A stretch of 64,000 bases of DNA from Solirubrobacteraceae bacterium (GTDB lineage: Bacteria; Actinomycetota; Thermoleophilia; Solirubrobacterales; Solirubrobacteraceae), in contig JAEMQS010000013.1 in the NCBI GenBank assembly GCA_016463765.1, positions 1-64,000 of the forward strand, read 5' to 3'. Positions 18,044-25,874 of this stretch are shown piece after piece. Every line of letters begins with the position of its first letter. Position 1 is the first letter of the stretch. The position numbers and the translations under genes are program-made. The notes under the pieces were generated by a model that was given only the letters and a program-made list of their open reading frames with translations, did not search any database and had not been told where the DNA came from.

Positions 18044-18382
18044 TCAGGCGATCCGGTCGCCCGGCTGCGAGCCGGTGTCCGGCTCGAGCAGCAGCACCGG
18101 GTGGTCGTCCGCGACCGCCCCGAGCACGAGGACCTCGGAGCGCACCGGCCCGATCTGCCGCGGCGGGAAGTTCACGACGCCGACGACGAGCCGGCCGACG
18201 AGTTCCTCACGCGTGTAGTTCGTGATCTGCGCCGATGAGCGCTTGACGCCAAGCTCGGGCCCGAAGTCGACGCGCAGTTTCCACGCGGGGTTGCGCGCCT
18301 CGGGGAAGTCCTCGACCTCGACGATGCGCCCGACGCGCATGTCGACCCGCAGGAAGTCGTCGAACGTGATCTCCTCGGTCAC
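18044..18382 (-). CDS. csaA: CsaA-type tRNA-binding / chaperone protein
   Basis: 112-residue single OB-fold tRNA-binding domain. FDDFLRVDMRVGRIVEVEDFP, WKLRVDFGPELGVKRSSAQI and VNFPPRQIGPVRSEVLVLGA are the standard CsaA blocks. CsaA is described as a dimeric export-related chaperone that binds tRNA; here it would be cytoplasmic. The ATG overlaps the stop of the preceding gene as ATGA, so the two are translationally coupled. It converges with the sigma-factor gene, with 7 bases between the stop codons. Confidence 0.93.
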   Translation of the reverse strand: MTEEITFDDFLRVDMRVGRIVEVEDFPEARNPAWKLRVDFGPELGVKRSSAQITNYTREELVGRLVVGVVNFPPRQIGPVRSEVLVLGAVADDHPVLLLEPDTGSQPGDRIA

Positions 18383-19068
18383 GACTCGGCGCCGCCGGAC
18401 CGCTCGGTGCCGAACCGGAACGTCCGCAGCGGCTTCTTCAGCGCACCGACGTTGCCGGTGCTCTCGGCGTTCGGCGTGCCGCTGACAGGCGTCGCGGCCA
18501 TCTCGATGATCACGCCCTCGCGCTGGGCGTCGAGCACGAGGTTCTCGTCCTCGTCGACCGCGGGCACGAGCAGGATGTGCCGGCCGTAGAGCGTGCGATC
18601 CTCGAGCTTGGCGCGGAAGATGATCTCGTAGCCGGGGTTCTGGTTGATGCGCGTGCGTCCCTCACGCACGAGCGTGAAGTCGTCGTAGGTCCGCTCGAGC
18701 TCGCGCTCGTACTCCGTGGCGGTCAGCGGCAGCGCCCCCGCCGGCGTCCCCTCGTACGGCGGCAGCGTGAGCGGTTTGACGGCGAACGACTGGATGAAGA
18801 GGTCGCCGCGGCGCTGTTCGAGGCGCAGGGCGGTGCTCTGGTCGTCCACGCGGGTCAGGCGCGGCCCGTACGCGAGGTTGAACGCGATCGGCTCGCGGAT
18901 GACCACCTGGGTCTCTGCCTCCCGCGCACCGCCCGTGGCGACCCAGGCGCCGACGACCAGCGGGAGGACGAGCAGGGCCACGATGCCCCAGCGCTGCCAG
19001 GGGCGCAGCGGGCGCAGCAGCGTGGGGAGCGTCGGCCGGTACTCGGGCTTGACGACGGTTTCCAGCAC
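18379..19068 (-). CDS. single-pass membrane protein of unknown function
   Basis: 229 residues from GTG 19068 (VLETVVKPEYRP). A short cytoplasmic leader is followed by one strong membrane helix (WGIVALLVLPLVVGAWVATGG), after which a soluble extracytoplasmic domain follows (ETQVVIREPIAFNLAYGPRL, TYDDFTLVREGRTRINQNPGYEIIF), reminiscent of PsbP/LpqN-like surface proteins. The ORF-track entry to 19560 is a read-through of the lipoprotein gene in a shadow frame. It sits between the lipoprotein and csaA with 11-base and 4-base-overlap junctions, so the three form an operon. Confidence 0.75.
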   Translation of the reverse strand: MLETVVKPEYRPTLPTLLRPLRPWQRWGIVALLVLPLVVGAWVATGGAREAETQVVIREPIAFNLAYGPRLTRVDDQSTALRLEQRRGDLFIQSFAVKPLTLPPYEGTPAGALPLTATEYERELERTYDDFTLVREGRTRINQNPGYEIIFRAKLEDRTLYGRHILLVPAVDEDENLVLDAQREGVIIEMAATPVSGTPNAESTGNVGALKKPLRTFRFGTERSGGAES

Positions 19069-19079
19069 AGCGGGCAAGT

Positions 19080-19649
19080 CTACGGGCCGGGTTCGTCCCC
19101 GACGATGAGCTCGCCGAGCGCCCGGCCGTCGACGGTCACCGGATAGGTCCCGCGCCGCAGCCCGTCCAGCCGCGCCGACGCGGTGCCGGAGGCGCCCACG
19201 GTGAGCGTCGCACCGGCGACCATCACGCGGTGCTCCGTCGCGTCGGTCGCGCGCGCCGTGACCTGCAGCGGCAGGAACGCGGGCACGGTCACCGTCGGCG
19301 GCGCGACGGCGTCGGCGGAGACGAGCAGGTCGACCGGGACCCGGATGCCCTCCTCGTCGCCCGCGCCGCCCTCCTGCGCTTCGGCCTCGGGCGCGGCCGC
19401 GCCGCCCTGCTGCGCCGTCGTGGCCGGCGCGGTCGCGGTCGGCGTGGGCACCGCCTCCGGCGGGCTCGATGGCGCGGTCACGACGGCCGTCGCGGTCTCG
19501 GCCTGCGTCGCAGGCGTGCTGGCGCCAGTCGACACTTCGTCCACATCCGATCCTCCACATGCAAGGAGAACGGACATGTTGACGATGATCGTGACGACTG
19601 TTACAACTCTTTTTGTACTACCGGAAGCTGGAGTGCAGGGGGGGAGCAT
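19080..19649 (-). CDS. putative lipoprotein (about 189 aa)
   Basis: A basic KR followed by VVTVVTIIVNMSVLLACGGS gives a lipoprotein signal with lipobox LLAC; the next 70 residues are Thr/Ala/Pro/Glu-rich and disordered, and the C-terminal 80 form a beta-rich PEGA- or cupredoxin-like domain (VPVDLLVSADAVAPPTVTVPAFLPLQVTA, GTYPVTVDGRALGELIVGD), compatible with a cell-surface anchor protein. The start is uncertain: ATG 19649 is used; TTG 19667 is possible. The 5' end overlaps the start of a divergent small gene, whose promoter lies inside this signal-peptide region. Confidence 0.65.
   Translation of the reverse strand: MLPPCTPASGSTKRVVTVVTIIVNMSVLLACGGSDVDEVSTGASTPATQAETATAVVTAPSSPPEAVPTPTATAPATTAQQGGAAAPEAEAQEGGAGDEEGIRVPVDLLVSADAVAPPTVTVPAFLPLQVTARATDATEHRVMVAGATLTVGASGTASARLDGLRRGTYPVTVDGRALGELIVGDEPGP
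19579..19607 (+). promoter_or_regulatory. sigma-70 type promoter of the small membrane protein gene
   Basis: TTGACG, 17 bases, TACAAC; the predicted transcript starts near 19614, 34 bases before the ATG at 19648, and includes a GGGGGGGAG ribosome site. It lies within the coding sequence of the divergent lipoprotein gene. Confidence 0.6.
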
Positions 19650-19866
19650 GGATGCAAAGGTTTCCAATTCACGCAGTAACGCGCTGCATTACGACCGCGT
19701 TCGCCGTCGCCTGTGGGTGCTCGGCCAGCGCTGCCACCATGGCGCGACGGGAGCGATCCTGACCACCGTCGGGACCGTCGGCATCGTCCTCGGAGGCGTG
19801 CTGATGGCCCACGACTGGAAGGACCGTGAGATGTGGTTCGAGCGCGGCTGGGGCAATCAGCCCTAA
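19648..19866 (+). CDS. small single-pass membrane protein (72 aa)
   Basis: Hidden inside a longer ORF-track entry (19183..19866). ATG 19648 follows GGGGGGGAG with good spacing. The product has a basic N-terminal half (YDRVRRRLWVLGQRCHHG), one membrane helix (GAILTTVGTVGIVLGGVLMA) and a charged tail ending WFERGWGNQP. Function unknown. A good promoter and a terminator hairpin (19914-19937) bracket it, which supports expression as a monocistronic small gene. Confidence 0.65.
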   Translation: MDAKVSNSRSNALHYDRVRRRLWVLGQRCHHGATGAILTTVGTVGIVLGGVLMAHDWKDREMWFERGWGNQP

Positions 19867-19913
19867 GCCTCCTCGCAGTGTCCCACACGATCTTCTCGGG
19901 GGAGGAGACCGAC

Positions 19914-19937
19914 GAGCGCCGGCCTTGGCCGGCGCTC
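19914..19937. terminator. perfect 11-bp hairpin between convergent genes
   Basis: GAGCGCCGGCC-TT-GGCCGGCGCTC, a perfect palindrome between the small membrane protein gene and the convergent RAM-domain gene; can serve both strands. Confidence 0.7.
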
Positions 19938-19956
19938 TCGCTGTCCGGGGCCGTTC

Positions 19957-20250
19957 TCAGGCCTCGGCGGGCGGCGGGTTGCCGAGGTCGAACATGCCCT
20001 CGAGGTCGTGCTGGGAGTAGACCTCGAAGGCCACCATCGTCTGCGTCTTGACGACGCCCGGCACGCTGGAGATCCCGCCGGTCACGATCGTCTTGAGCTC
20101 CTCGTGGCGCGGCGTGTGGACGACGCAGACGAAGTCCCAGTCACCCGTGACCGAGTAGCACTCGCGCACGCCGGGGACCTGGGCGAGCGCCGAGCCGAGC
20201 TCCGACATTGCGTCGCGCTCGGCCTCGACCAGGACGATCGCGTGCGTCAT
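19957..20250 (-). CDS. stand-alone Lrp/AsnC ligand-binding (RAM) domain protein
   Basis: 97 residues corresponding only to the C-terminal RAM domain of Lrp/AsnC regulators (HAIVLVEAERDAM, VPGVRECYSVTGDWDFVCVVHT, VPGVVKTQTMVAFEVY), with no DNA-binding helix-turn-helix. Such stand-alone RAM proteins form ring oligomers and bind amino acids; they may modulate full-length Lrp proteins or enzymes. ATG overlaps the stop of the UPF0173 gene (ATGA), so the pair is translationally coupled. Confidence 0.9.
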   Translation of the reverse strand: MTHAIVLVEAERDAMSELGSALAQVPGVRECYSVTGDWDFVCVVHTPRHEELKTIVTGGISSVPGVVKTQTMVAFEVYSQHDLEGMFDLGNPPPAEA

Positions 20251-20930
20251 GGCTCGAGCGTCCCGCCGGGCTCCAGGACCACGACCCGCGAGGACGTCTG
20301 CTGCTCGACCTCGGCCTTGAAGGCCTGCGCGTCGGTCTCGATCGGCGGGAAGGTGTCGAAGTGGATCGGGACGATCGTCGACGCGCCGATGAGCTTCACG
20401 GCCTCCACGGCGTCATGGCGGTCCATCGTGTAGTGCCCGCCGATCGGCACGAGCGCGACGTCCAGCGCGTCACGGTTGCCCGGCAGCGCCAGGTCGCTGA
20501 ACAGCGCGGTGTCCCCCACGTGGTAGATCGTCTTGCCGCCGAAGTTGATGACGAGGCCGGCCGGCGTGTGGACCGTGCCGTTCGGGGACGTCCCGGTGTG
20601 CCAGGCGGGGACGAGCCGTACCCAGCCCCAGTCGAAGTCGACCGTGCCGCCGAGATTCGGGTCGCGCACGTCGTGGTCGTCGCCCAGGATCCCGGAGATC
20701 TCCCCCGCGAGCTCGACGATCGCGAGCACCGGCGCACCGGTGCGCTTGGCGATGTCGATGGTGTCGCCGTAGTGGTCGCTGTGGCCGTGCGTGAGCAGGA
20801 TGGCGTCGGCCTGAAGCTCGTCGGCGCCCACGGGCGCCTTCGGGTTCCCCGTGAGGAACGGGTCGACGAGCAGCGTCGTGCCGTCGGCGGTCAGCTCAAA
20901 GGCCGAGTGGCCCAGGTAGCGGATCTGCAT
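20247..20930 (-). CDS. UPF0173 metal-dependent hydrolase (metallo-beta-lactamase fold)
   Basis: 227 residues. Starts MQIRYLGHSAFELTADGTTLLVDPFLTGNP, carries the metal motif LTHGHSDHYGD, further ligand His/Asp in WHTG and HVGDTALFSD, and a final PIHFDTFPPIE: the UPF0173/YtkL pattern. It is expected to be a cytoplasmic zinc hydrolase of unknown substrate. Coupled with the downstream RAM-domain gene; four bases separate it from the upstream hypothetical gene, so all three are likely one operon. Confidence 0.93.
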   Translation of the reverse strand: MQIRYLGHSAFELTADGTTLLVDPFLTGNPKAPVGADELQADAILLTHGHSDHYGDTIDIAKRTGAPVLAIVELAGEISGILGDDHDVRDPNLGGTVDFDWGWVRLVPAWHTGTSPNGTVHTPAGLVINFGGKTIYHVGDTALFSDLALPGNRDALDVALVPIGGHYTMDRHDAVEAVKLIGASTIVPIHFDTFPPIETDAQAFKAEVEQQTSSRVVVLEPGGTLEP

Positions 20931-20934
20931 GCGG

Positions 20935-21282
20935 TCAGTCTCCTGCGGGTCGATGGGGGTCGGACGGGTCTGCCAGTTCGCGGGCCAGCTCGAAGCCGAC
21001 CGTCACGCCGACGAGCATCGCCAGCCGTGACTCCTCGGCGAGCAGGACCCGCATCGCGCGGTCGCGCTCGACGATGTCGTCGGCCTCGACGGCCTTGCGG
21101 ACCTCGGCCTCGTAGGCCTCGCCGAAGTACCCGCCCTGGTGCAGCGCCTCGTTGAGCACGCGCTGCAGCGACGGGGCCGCGTGGGTGACGACCTCCTGGG
21201 CGTGGTCGAGCGCGCCGGGTTCCGTCAGCGCGTCGACGGCGGCGTCGACCTGCTCGGCGTTGTAGGTCGGGCGGTCGGGCAC
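20935..21282 (-). CDS. hypothetical protein (115 aa)
   Basis: Soluble, strongly acidic and helical (AAVDALTEPGALDHAQEVVTHAAPSLQRVL, then VRKAVEADDIVERDRAMRVLLAEESRLAM). GTG start at 21282. No recognised domain. It is the first gene of an operon with the UPF0173 hydrolase and RAM-domain protein (4-base spacing) and follows prfC in the same direction by 38 bases. Confidence 0.7.
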   Translation of the reverse strand: MPDRPTYNAEQVDAAVDALTEPGALDHAQEVVTHAAPSLQRVLNEALHQGGYFGEAYEAEVRKAVEADDIVERDRAMRVLLAEESRLAMLVGVTVGFELARELADPSDPHRPAGD

Positions 21283-21320
21283 GAGGCAGAGCCTAGTGCC
21301 CGCGAGGGCCGCATTGGTGA

Positions 21321-22898
21321 CTATCTCTCGAGCATCCGCTCGAGCAGGACGTCCGGCAGGTCGCGCTCAGCCTGCTCGGCACCGAAGGGCGTCCGGAACA
21401 GGGCAAGCAGCACCCCGTCCGTGCGCACGAGCACCTCCGCGCGGCCGGCCTGCTTCAGGGCCTTCGCGCCGTCCTCGTCGGTCCGGCGCGCGACGTTCCA
21501 CGACGTCGGCTCGAAGACGGCGCGGACGCCGAACTCGTGCTCCAGGCGGTGGCGCGCGACCTCGAACTGCAGCGGCCCCACGCCGCCCAGCACCGGGGTG
21601 GGATCGGCCACCGCGTCGCGGCGCAGCAGGTGGACCACGCCCTCCTCGGCCAGCTCACCCAGGCCGCGGTGGAACTGCTTGTGCTTCGTCGCGTCCCGGT
21701 TGCGGGCGGTGACGAAGTGCTCGGGCGCCAGCACGGGGATCGGCGGGAACGTCACGGCCGCGCCTTCGTGCAGCGTGTCCCCCACCCGCAGGTCGCCCGC
21801 GTTGACGACGCCGATGACGTCGCCGGGATAGGCCTCGTCGACGACCGCGCGCTCCTGGCCGAACGCCTCGAAGGCGTGCGCCATCGTGAAGCCCTTGCCG
21901 GTCCGGGCGTTCGTCGTCTTCATGCCGCGGTCGAACCGCCCCGAGCACACGCGGAGGAACGCGGTGCGGTCGCGGTGGCGCGGGTCCATGTTCGCCTGGA
22001 CCTTGAACACCTGGGCCGAGAACGCGTCCTCCAGTGCGCGCGGCTCGCCGTCCTGGCCCGGCCGCGGCCGGGGGGCGGGCGCGTCGCGCAGCAGCGCGTC
22101 GAGCAGCATCTCGACGCCGAAGTTCCAGACCGCGGAGCCGAAGAACACCGGCGTCGCGCGGCCGGCGGCGAAGTCGTCGGGGTCGAGGTGCGGCTGCACC
22201 GCGGTGGCGAGGTCCAGCTCCTCGCGCGCCTGCGGCCAGGCGTCGGGCTCGCGAGCGGCGGCCTCCTCGGCGTCCATCACCTCGTCGTCGGCGCGGGTCG
22301 CGCCGCGCACCGACCGGGTCAGGCGGTGGAACTGCCCGGTGCGCCGGTCGATGACCCCGCGGAAGTCGCCGGGGATGCCGACCGGCCACGTCGCGGGGAC
22401 CGGTGTCAGCCCGAGCACGGACTCGATGTGGTCGAGCATCTCCAGCGGCTCCATGCCGGGCCGGTCGTACTTGTTGACGAACGTGATGAGCGGGATCCCG
22501 CGCGCGCGGGCGACCTCGAAGAGCCGCAGCGTCTGCGCCTCGGCGCCCTTCGCGGCGTCGAGCAGCATCACCGCGCTGTCGGCGGCGGCGAGCACGCGCA
22601 GCGTGTCCTCGGAGAAGTCGTGGTGGCCCGGGGTGTCGAGCAGGTTGAAGACGACGTCCTCGTAGGTGAAGCGCAGGACCGTCGAGCTGACGGAGATCCC
22701 GCGCTCGCGCTCCATCTCCATCCAGTCCGACGCGGTGGTGCGCCGCCCCTTGCGCCCGTGGACCGCGCCCGCCTCCTCGACCGCGCCGCCGTAGAGCAGC
22801 AGCTTCTCGGTCAGCGTCGTCTTGCCCGCATCCGGGTGGGAGATGATCGCGAACGTGCGGCGGCGAGCGGCCTCGCCGGTGATCGGCGAAGCCGTCAT
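21321..22898 (-). CDS. prfC: peptide chain release factor 3
   Basis: 525-residue translational GTPase that recycles RF1/RF2 from the ribosome after termination. G1 is ISHPDAGKTTLTEKLLLYGG, switch I/II segments TASDWMEMERERGISV and DTPGHHDFSEDT, G4 FVNKYDRP (usual NKLDR with Tyr for Leu); domain II follows with VFKVQANMDPRHRDR. The true start is ATG 22898 (MTASPITGEAARRRTF); the ORF-track start at 23099 adds 67 non-homologous residues. Not universal in actinobacteria, but the match is unambiguous. Confidence 0.96.
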   Translation of the reverse strand: MTASPITGEAARRRTFAIISHPDAGKTTLTEKLLLYGGAVEEAGAVHGRKGRRTTASDWMEMERERGISVSSTVLRFTYEDVVFNLLDTPGHHDFSEDTLRVLAAADSAVMLLDAAKGAEAQTLRLFEVARARGIPLITFVNKYDRPGMEPLEMLDHIESVLGLTPVPATWPVGIPGDFRGVIDRRTGQFHRLTRSVRGATRADDEVMDAEEAAAREPDAWPQAREELDLATAVQPHLDPDDFAAGRATPVFFGSAVWNFGVEMLLDALLRDAPAPRPRPGQDGEPRALEDAFSAQVFKVQANMDPRHRDRTAFLRVCSGRFDRGMKTTNARTGKGFTMAHAFEAFGQERAVVDEAYPGDVIGVVNAGDLRVGDTLHEGAAVTFPPIPVLAPEHFVTARNRDATKHKQFHRGLGELAEEGVVHLLRRDAVADPTPVLGGVGPLQFEVARHRLEHEFGVRAVFEPTSWNVARRTDEDGAKALKQAGRAEVLVRTDGVLLALFRTPFGAEQAERDLPDVLLERMLER

Positions 22899-23010
22899 GC
22901 AGATGAGGCTAGCCAGCCGCACGGCTCGGCCCTCCGCCCTACAGTGGAGGTGACGGTCGATTCTGCCGACCGGCGGCCATGGCCTTTCCCCGCAACACCC
23001 GCACCGCCGC

Positions 23011-23355
23011 GTGACCGCCGTCGACCTCGTCGTGTGGGGCATCGTCCTGCACCTGGTCGTCGACTGGCTGCTGCAGAACGAATGGATGGCGACGCACAAG
23101 ACGTCGCTGCGCCATCCGGCCGGCTACATCCACGCGGGGCTGCACGGCCTGGCCATGCTCATCATCTTCCCGCCGCTCGCCGCCCTGTCCCTCGCCGTCG
23201 CCCATCTGCTCATCGACACGCGCAAGCCACTGACGTGGTGGGCGAAGGTCATGTCGCAGACGACCGAGGGACCCATCGGCACGGCCGTCCACATCTGGCG
23301 CGACCAGACGCTGCACATCGCGACCATCGCGATCGCCGCGCTCCTCGTCGCATGA
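23011..23355 (+). CDS. DUF3307 integral membrane protein
   Basis: 114 residues with about four hydrophobic segments (VVWGIVLHLVVDWLLQNEWM, GLAMLIIFPPLAALSLAVAHLLID). The conserved H-x3-D-W-L-x-Q/N-x2-M-A pattern and the HxxLD-like AVAHLLIDTRK fit DUF3307, a small family sometimes linked to phage or plasmid maintenance but also chromosomal. GTG start at 23011. It precedes rnj by 28 bases on the same strand and may be cotranscribed with it. Confidence 0.8.
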   Translation: MTAVDLVVWGIVLHLVVDWLLQNEWMATHKTSLRHPAGYIHAGLHGLAMLIIFPPLAALSLAVAHLLIDTRKPLTWWAKVMSQTTEGPIGTAVHIWRDQTLHIATIAIAALLVA

Positions 23356-23383
23356 CCTTTCCCCACCACCCACAGGAGGTTGC

Positions 23384-25048
23384 GTGACCGCAACCCTTCG
23401 CGTCCTGCCGCTCGGCGGCCTGGGCGAAATCGGCAAGAACATGACCGTCGTCGAGTACGACGGCCGCATCGTCCTCATCGACGCCGGTGTGCGCTTCCCC
23501 ACCGCGGAGATGCACGGCGTCGACCTCGTGCTCCCGGACTTCGGCTACCTGCTCGACCGCCGCGACGCCATCGAGGCGATCGTCATCACCCACGGCCACG
23601 AGGATCACCTCGGCGCGCTGCCGTGGGTCCTGCGTGAGCTCGGGGCGGACAACGTCCCCGTCGTCTACGGCCGCCGGCTCACCGCCGCCATGGCCCGGTC
23701 CAAGCTCGAAGAGCACAAGATCAAGACGAAGGTCACCCAGCTGGAGCCCGGCGAGGTCGTGAAGGCCGGGCCGTTCGAGCTGGAGTTCGTCCACATGACG
23801 CACTCGATCCCCGACGCCGCCGGCGTGGTCGTCACGACCGACCTGGGCAGCGCGTTCTTCACCGGCGACTACCGCTTCGACCAGACCCCGGTCGACGGGC
23901 GCCCCGCGGACTTCAGCCGCCTGACCCGCATGGGCGACGAGGGACTGCTGCTGCTCTGCGGCGACTCGACGAACGCCGACCGTCCCGGGTTCGCGCCATC
24001 GGAGTCCGACGTGGGGCCGAAGCTCCACGACGTCTTCGCAGGCTGCGAGGGCCGGATCATCATCACGAGCTTCGCGTCGAACATCCATCGCGTGCAGCAG
24101 GTCATCGACGCCGCGGACAAGCTGAACCGCCGCGTCGCGCTGATCGGCCGCTCGATGGTCAAGAACGTCCGCATCGGGCGTGACCTGGGCCACATCAAGG
24201 TCCCCGACGGGATGCTCGTCGAACAGCGCGACGTCGAGAAGGTTCCCGACGACGAGCTGGTCATCATCACGACCGGCTCCCAGGGCGAGCCGCTCGCCGC
24301 GCTGCGGCGCATGGCCTACCACGAGCACCGCCAGGTGCGGCTGCACGCGGGCGACACGATCGTCTTCAGCGCCACGCCCATCCCGGGCAACGAGCGCGCG
24401 ATCAACGACACGATCGACCGGCTGTTCCGCATCGGGTGCGACGTCGTCACCGCCAAGGACGCTCCGATCCACGCCTCCGGCCACGGCTACCGCGAGGAGA
24501 TCAAGCTCATGCTGAACCTCACGCGGCCGAAGTACCTCATGCCGATGCACGGCGACCACAAGCGGCTGCGGCTGCACGCCGAGCTCGGCCACGCGGTCGG
24601 GATGTCCGAGGACCGCACCTTCCGCGGCGACAACGGCCTCCCGCTGGACATCACCGCCAAGGGCGCGCAGTTCGGCGAGCGCGAGCAGGCCGGCATGGTC
24701 TTCGTCGACGGCATCGACCTCGGCGAACCCAACGACTCGACGATGCGCGACCGCCGGGCGATCTCCGCCGACGGCATCATGTTCGTCGTCGCCACGGTCT
24801 CCGCCGACGAGGGCGACACCCTCGCCGATCACGAGATCGTGCTGCGCGGCGTCCCGCTCGGCGACGACGAGAAGCCGTTCGTCAAGGGCGTGCGCAAGCA
24901 GATCGAGAAGACGCTGGACCGCGCCGCCGACGACGACGTCCACGAGGTCGAGGTCATCCAGCAGATGCTGCACGACGACCTCGCCGGGCACGTGCACCGC
25001 GAGCTGCGGCGCCGGCCGATGATCATTCCGGTGGTCGTGGAGGTGTAG
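23384..25048 (+). CDS. rnj: ribonuclease J
   Basis: 554-residue metallo-beta-lactamase/beta-CASP nuclease with endo- and 5' exonuclease activities, central to mRNA decay and rRNA maturation. Start VLPLGGLGEIGKNMTVVEYD is diagnostic; zinc ligands are in VITHGHEDHLGALP, THSIPDA and GDYRFD; the beta-CASP section includes LIGRSMVKNV, TGSQGEP, SATPIPGNE and HASGHGYREEIKLML, and the C-terminal dimerisation domain is complete. AGGAGG stands ideally before the GTG at 23384. In many actinobacteria rnj lies beside dapA and ftsK; here it is next to a DUF3307 gene, and its stop abuts the convergent rhomboid-like gene. Confidence 0.97.
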   Translation: MTATLRVLPLGGLGEIGKNMTVVEYDGRIVLIDAGVRFPTAEMHGVDLVLPDFGYLLDRRDAIEAIVITHGHEDHLGALPWVLRELGADNVPVVYGRRLTAAMARSKLEEHKIKTKVTQLEPGEVVKAGPFELEFVHMTHSIPDAAGVVVTTDLGSAFFTGDYRFDQTPVDGRPADFSRLTRMGDEGLLLLCGDSTNADRPGFAPSESDVGPKLHDVFAGCEGRIIITSFASNIHRVQQVIDAADKLNRRVALIGRSMVKNVRIGRDLGHIKVPDGMLVEQRDVEKVPDDELVIITTGSQGEPLAALRRMAYHEHRQVRLHAGDTIVFSATPIPGNERAINDTIDRLFRIGCDVVTAKDAPIHASGHGYREEIKLMLNLTRPKYLMPMHGDHKRLRLHAELGHAVGMSEDRTFRGDNGLPLDITAKGAQFGEREQAGMVFVDGIDLGEPNDSTMRDRRAISADGIMFVVATVSADEGDTLADHEIVLRGVPLGDDEKPFVKGVRKQIEKTLDRAADDDVHEVEVIQQMLHDDLAGHVHRELRRRPMIIPVVVEV

Positions 25049-25831
25049 CTACGCCTTGCGCGTGGCGTACAGCAGCAGGCCGATCAGGGCGCCGATCACG
25101 GCGCCGATCGCCCCGGCCAGCACGCTGGCGCCCGCGCCCCACGGGACGAGCAGGAGCAGCACCGCGATGACCGCGGTGCCGAGGAGGTCGCTCTCGTCCT
25201 CCTCGCCGCGGCGGCGGCGCAGGAGCTGCGGCACGGCCCAGGCGGTGAGCAGCGCCAGCGTGCCGCCCTGGCTGCCGTAGAGCGCCGCGTTCGAGCCGAT
25301 GGCCTCAGCCGCGACGAGGCCGCCGGTGCCGCCCAGGAAGAAGATCGCGATGACCGCCAGGGGGCCGACGCGGCGCTCGAGCAGCCAGCCGTACACGCCG
25401 ATGCCCAGCACGGCCGTCAGCTGCATGACCGTGCCCGTGTTCACGAACGGGGCGGTCAGGAAGCGCCACGGGTCCCCGTCCAGCGCGAGGATCATGAGGT
25501 CGGCGTCGATGATGAACGCCAGCGACAGCCACACGCCCAGGGACAGGGCGACGAGCAGGATCGTGGCCCACGGGCGCTCGGTGCGCTCGCCGCGGATGCC
25601 CGGGATCTCACCGGAGCGCAGCTTGCTCAGCCGGGGCGCGCTCGGCTTCTTCGGCTTCTTCGTCCCCCCGCCGAACCGCGGCGGCTTGGGCGGCTTGGGA
25701 ACGCCGCCTTCGCGTTCGATCTTCGGGGCCCGCTTGCGAAGCCGCGTGCCGCAGTACGGGCACTCGGTCACGTACGGGCTGACTTCCGACCCGCAGCTCT
25801 TGCAGACCACGAACAGGTCGGGGCTGGACAT
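25049..25831 (-). CDS. zinc-ribbon protein with catalytically inactive rhomboid-like domain
   Basis: 260 residues from ATG 25831. An N-terminal zinc ribbon (CKSCGSEVSPYVTECPYCG) is followed by a long basic Pro/Lys-rich linker, then six membrane helices with rhomboid landmarks: GDPWRFLTAPFVNTG, YGWLLERRVGPLAVIAIFFLGGTGG, and ALYGSQGGTLALL. The catalytic Ser of GxSG is replaced (GSQG) and the final helix (ASVLAGAIGAVIGALIG) has no His, so proteolysis is unlikely. It resembles pseudorhomboids that bind membrane proteins without cutting. The partner is unknown. Its stop codon is adjacent to that of rnj (zero spacing, convergent). Confidence 0.75.
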   Translation of the reverse strand: MSSPDLFVVCKSCGSEVSPYVTECPYCGTRLRKRAPKIEREGGVPKPPKPPRFGGGTKKPKKPSAPRLSKLRSGEIPGIRGERTERPWATILLVALSLGVWLSLAFIIDADLMILALDGDPWRFLTAPFVNTGTVMQLTAVLGIGVYGWLLERRVGPLAVIAIFFLGGTGGLVAAEAIGSNAALYGSQGGTLALLTAWAVPQLLRRRRGEEDESDLLGTAVIAVLLLLVPWGAGASVLAGAIGAVIGALIGLLLYATRKA

Positions 25832-25874
25832 GGTGCCTTCGATCATACGAGGCCGCGGGCCTCGCACCCCCGGT

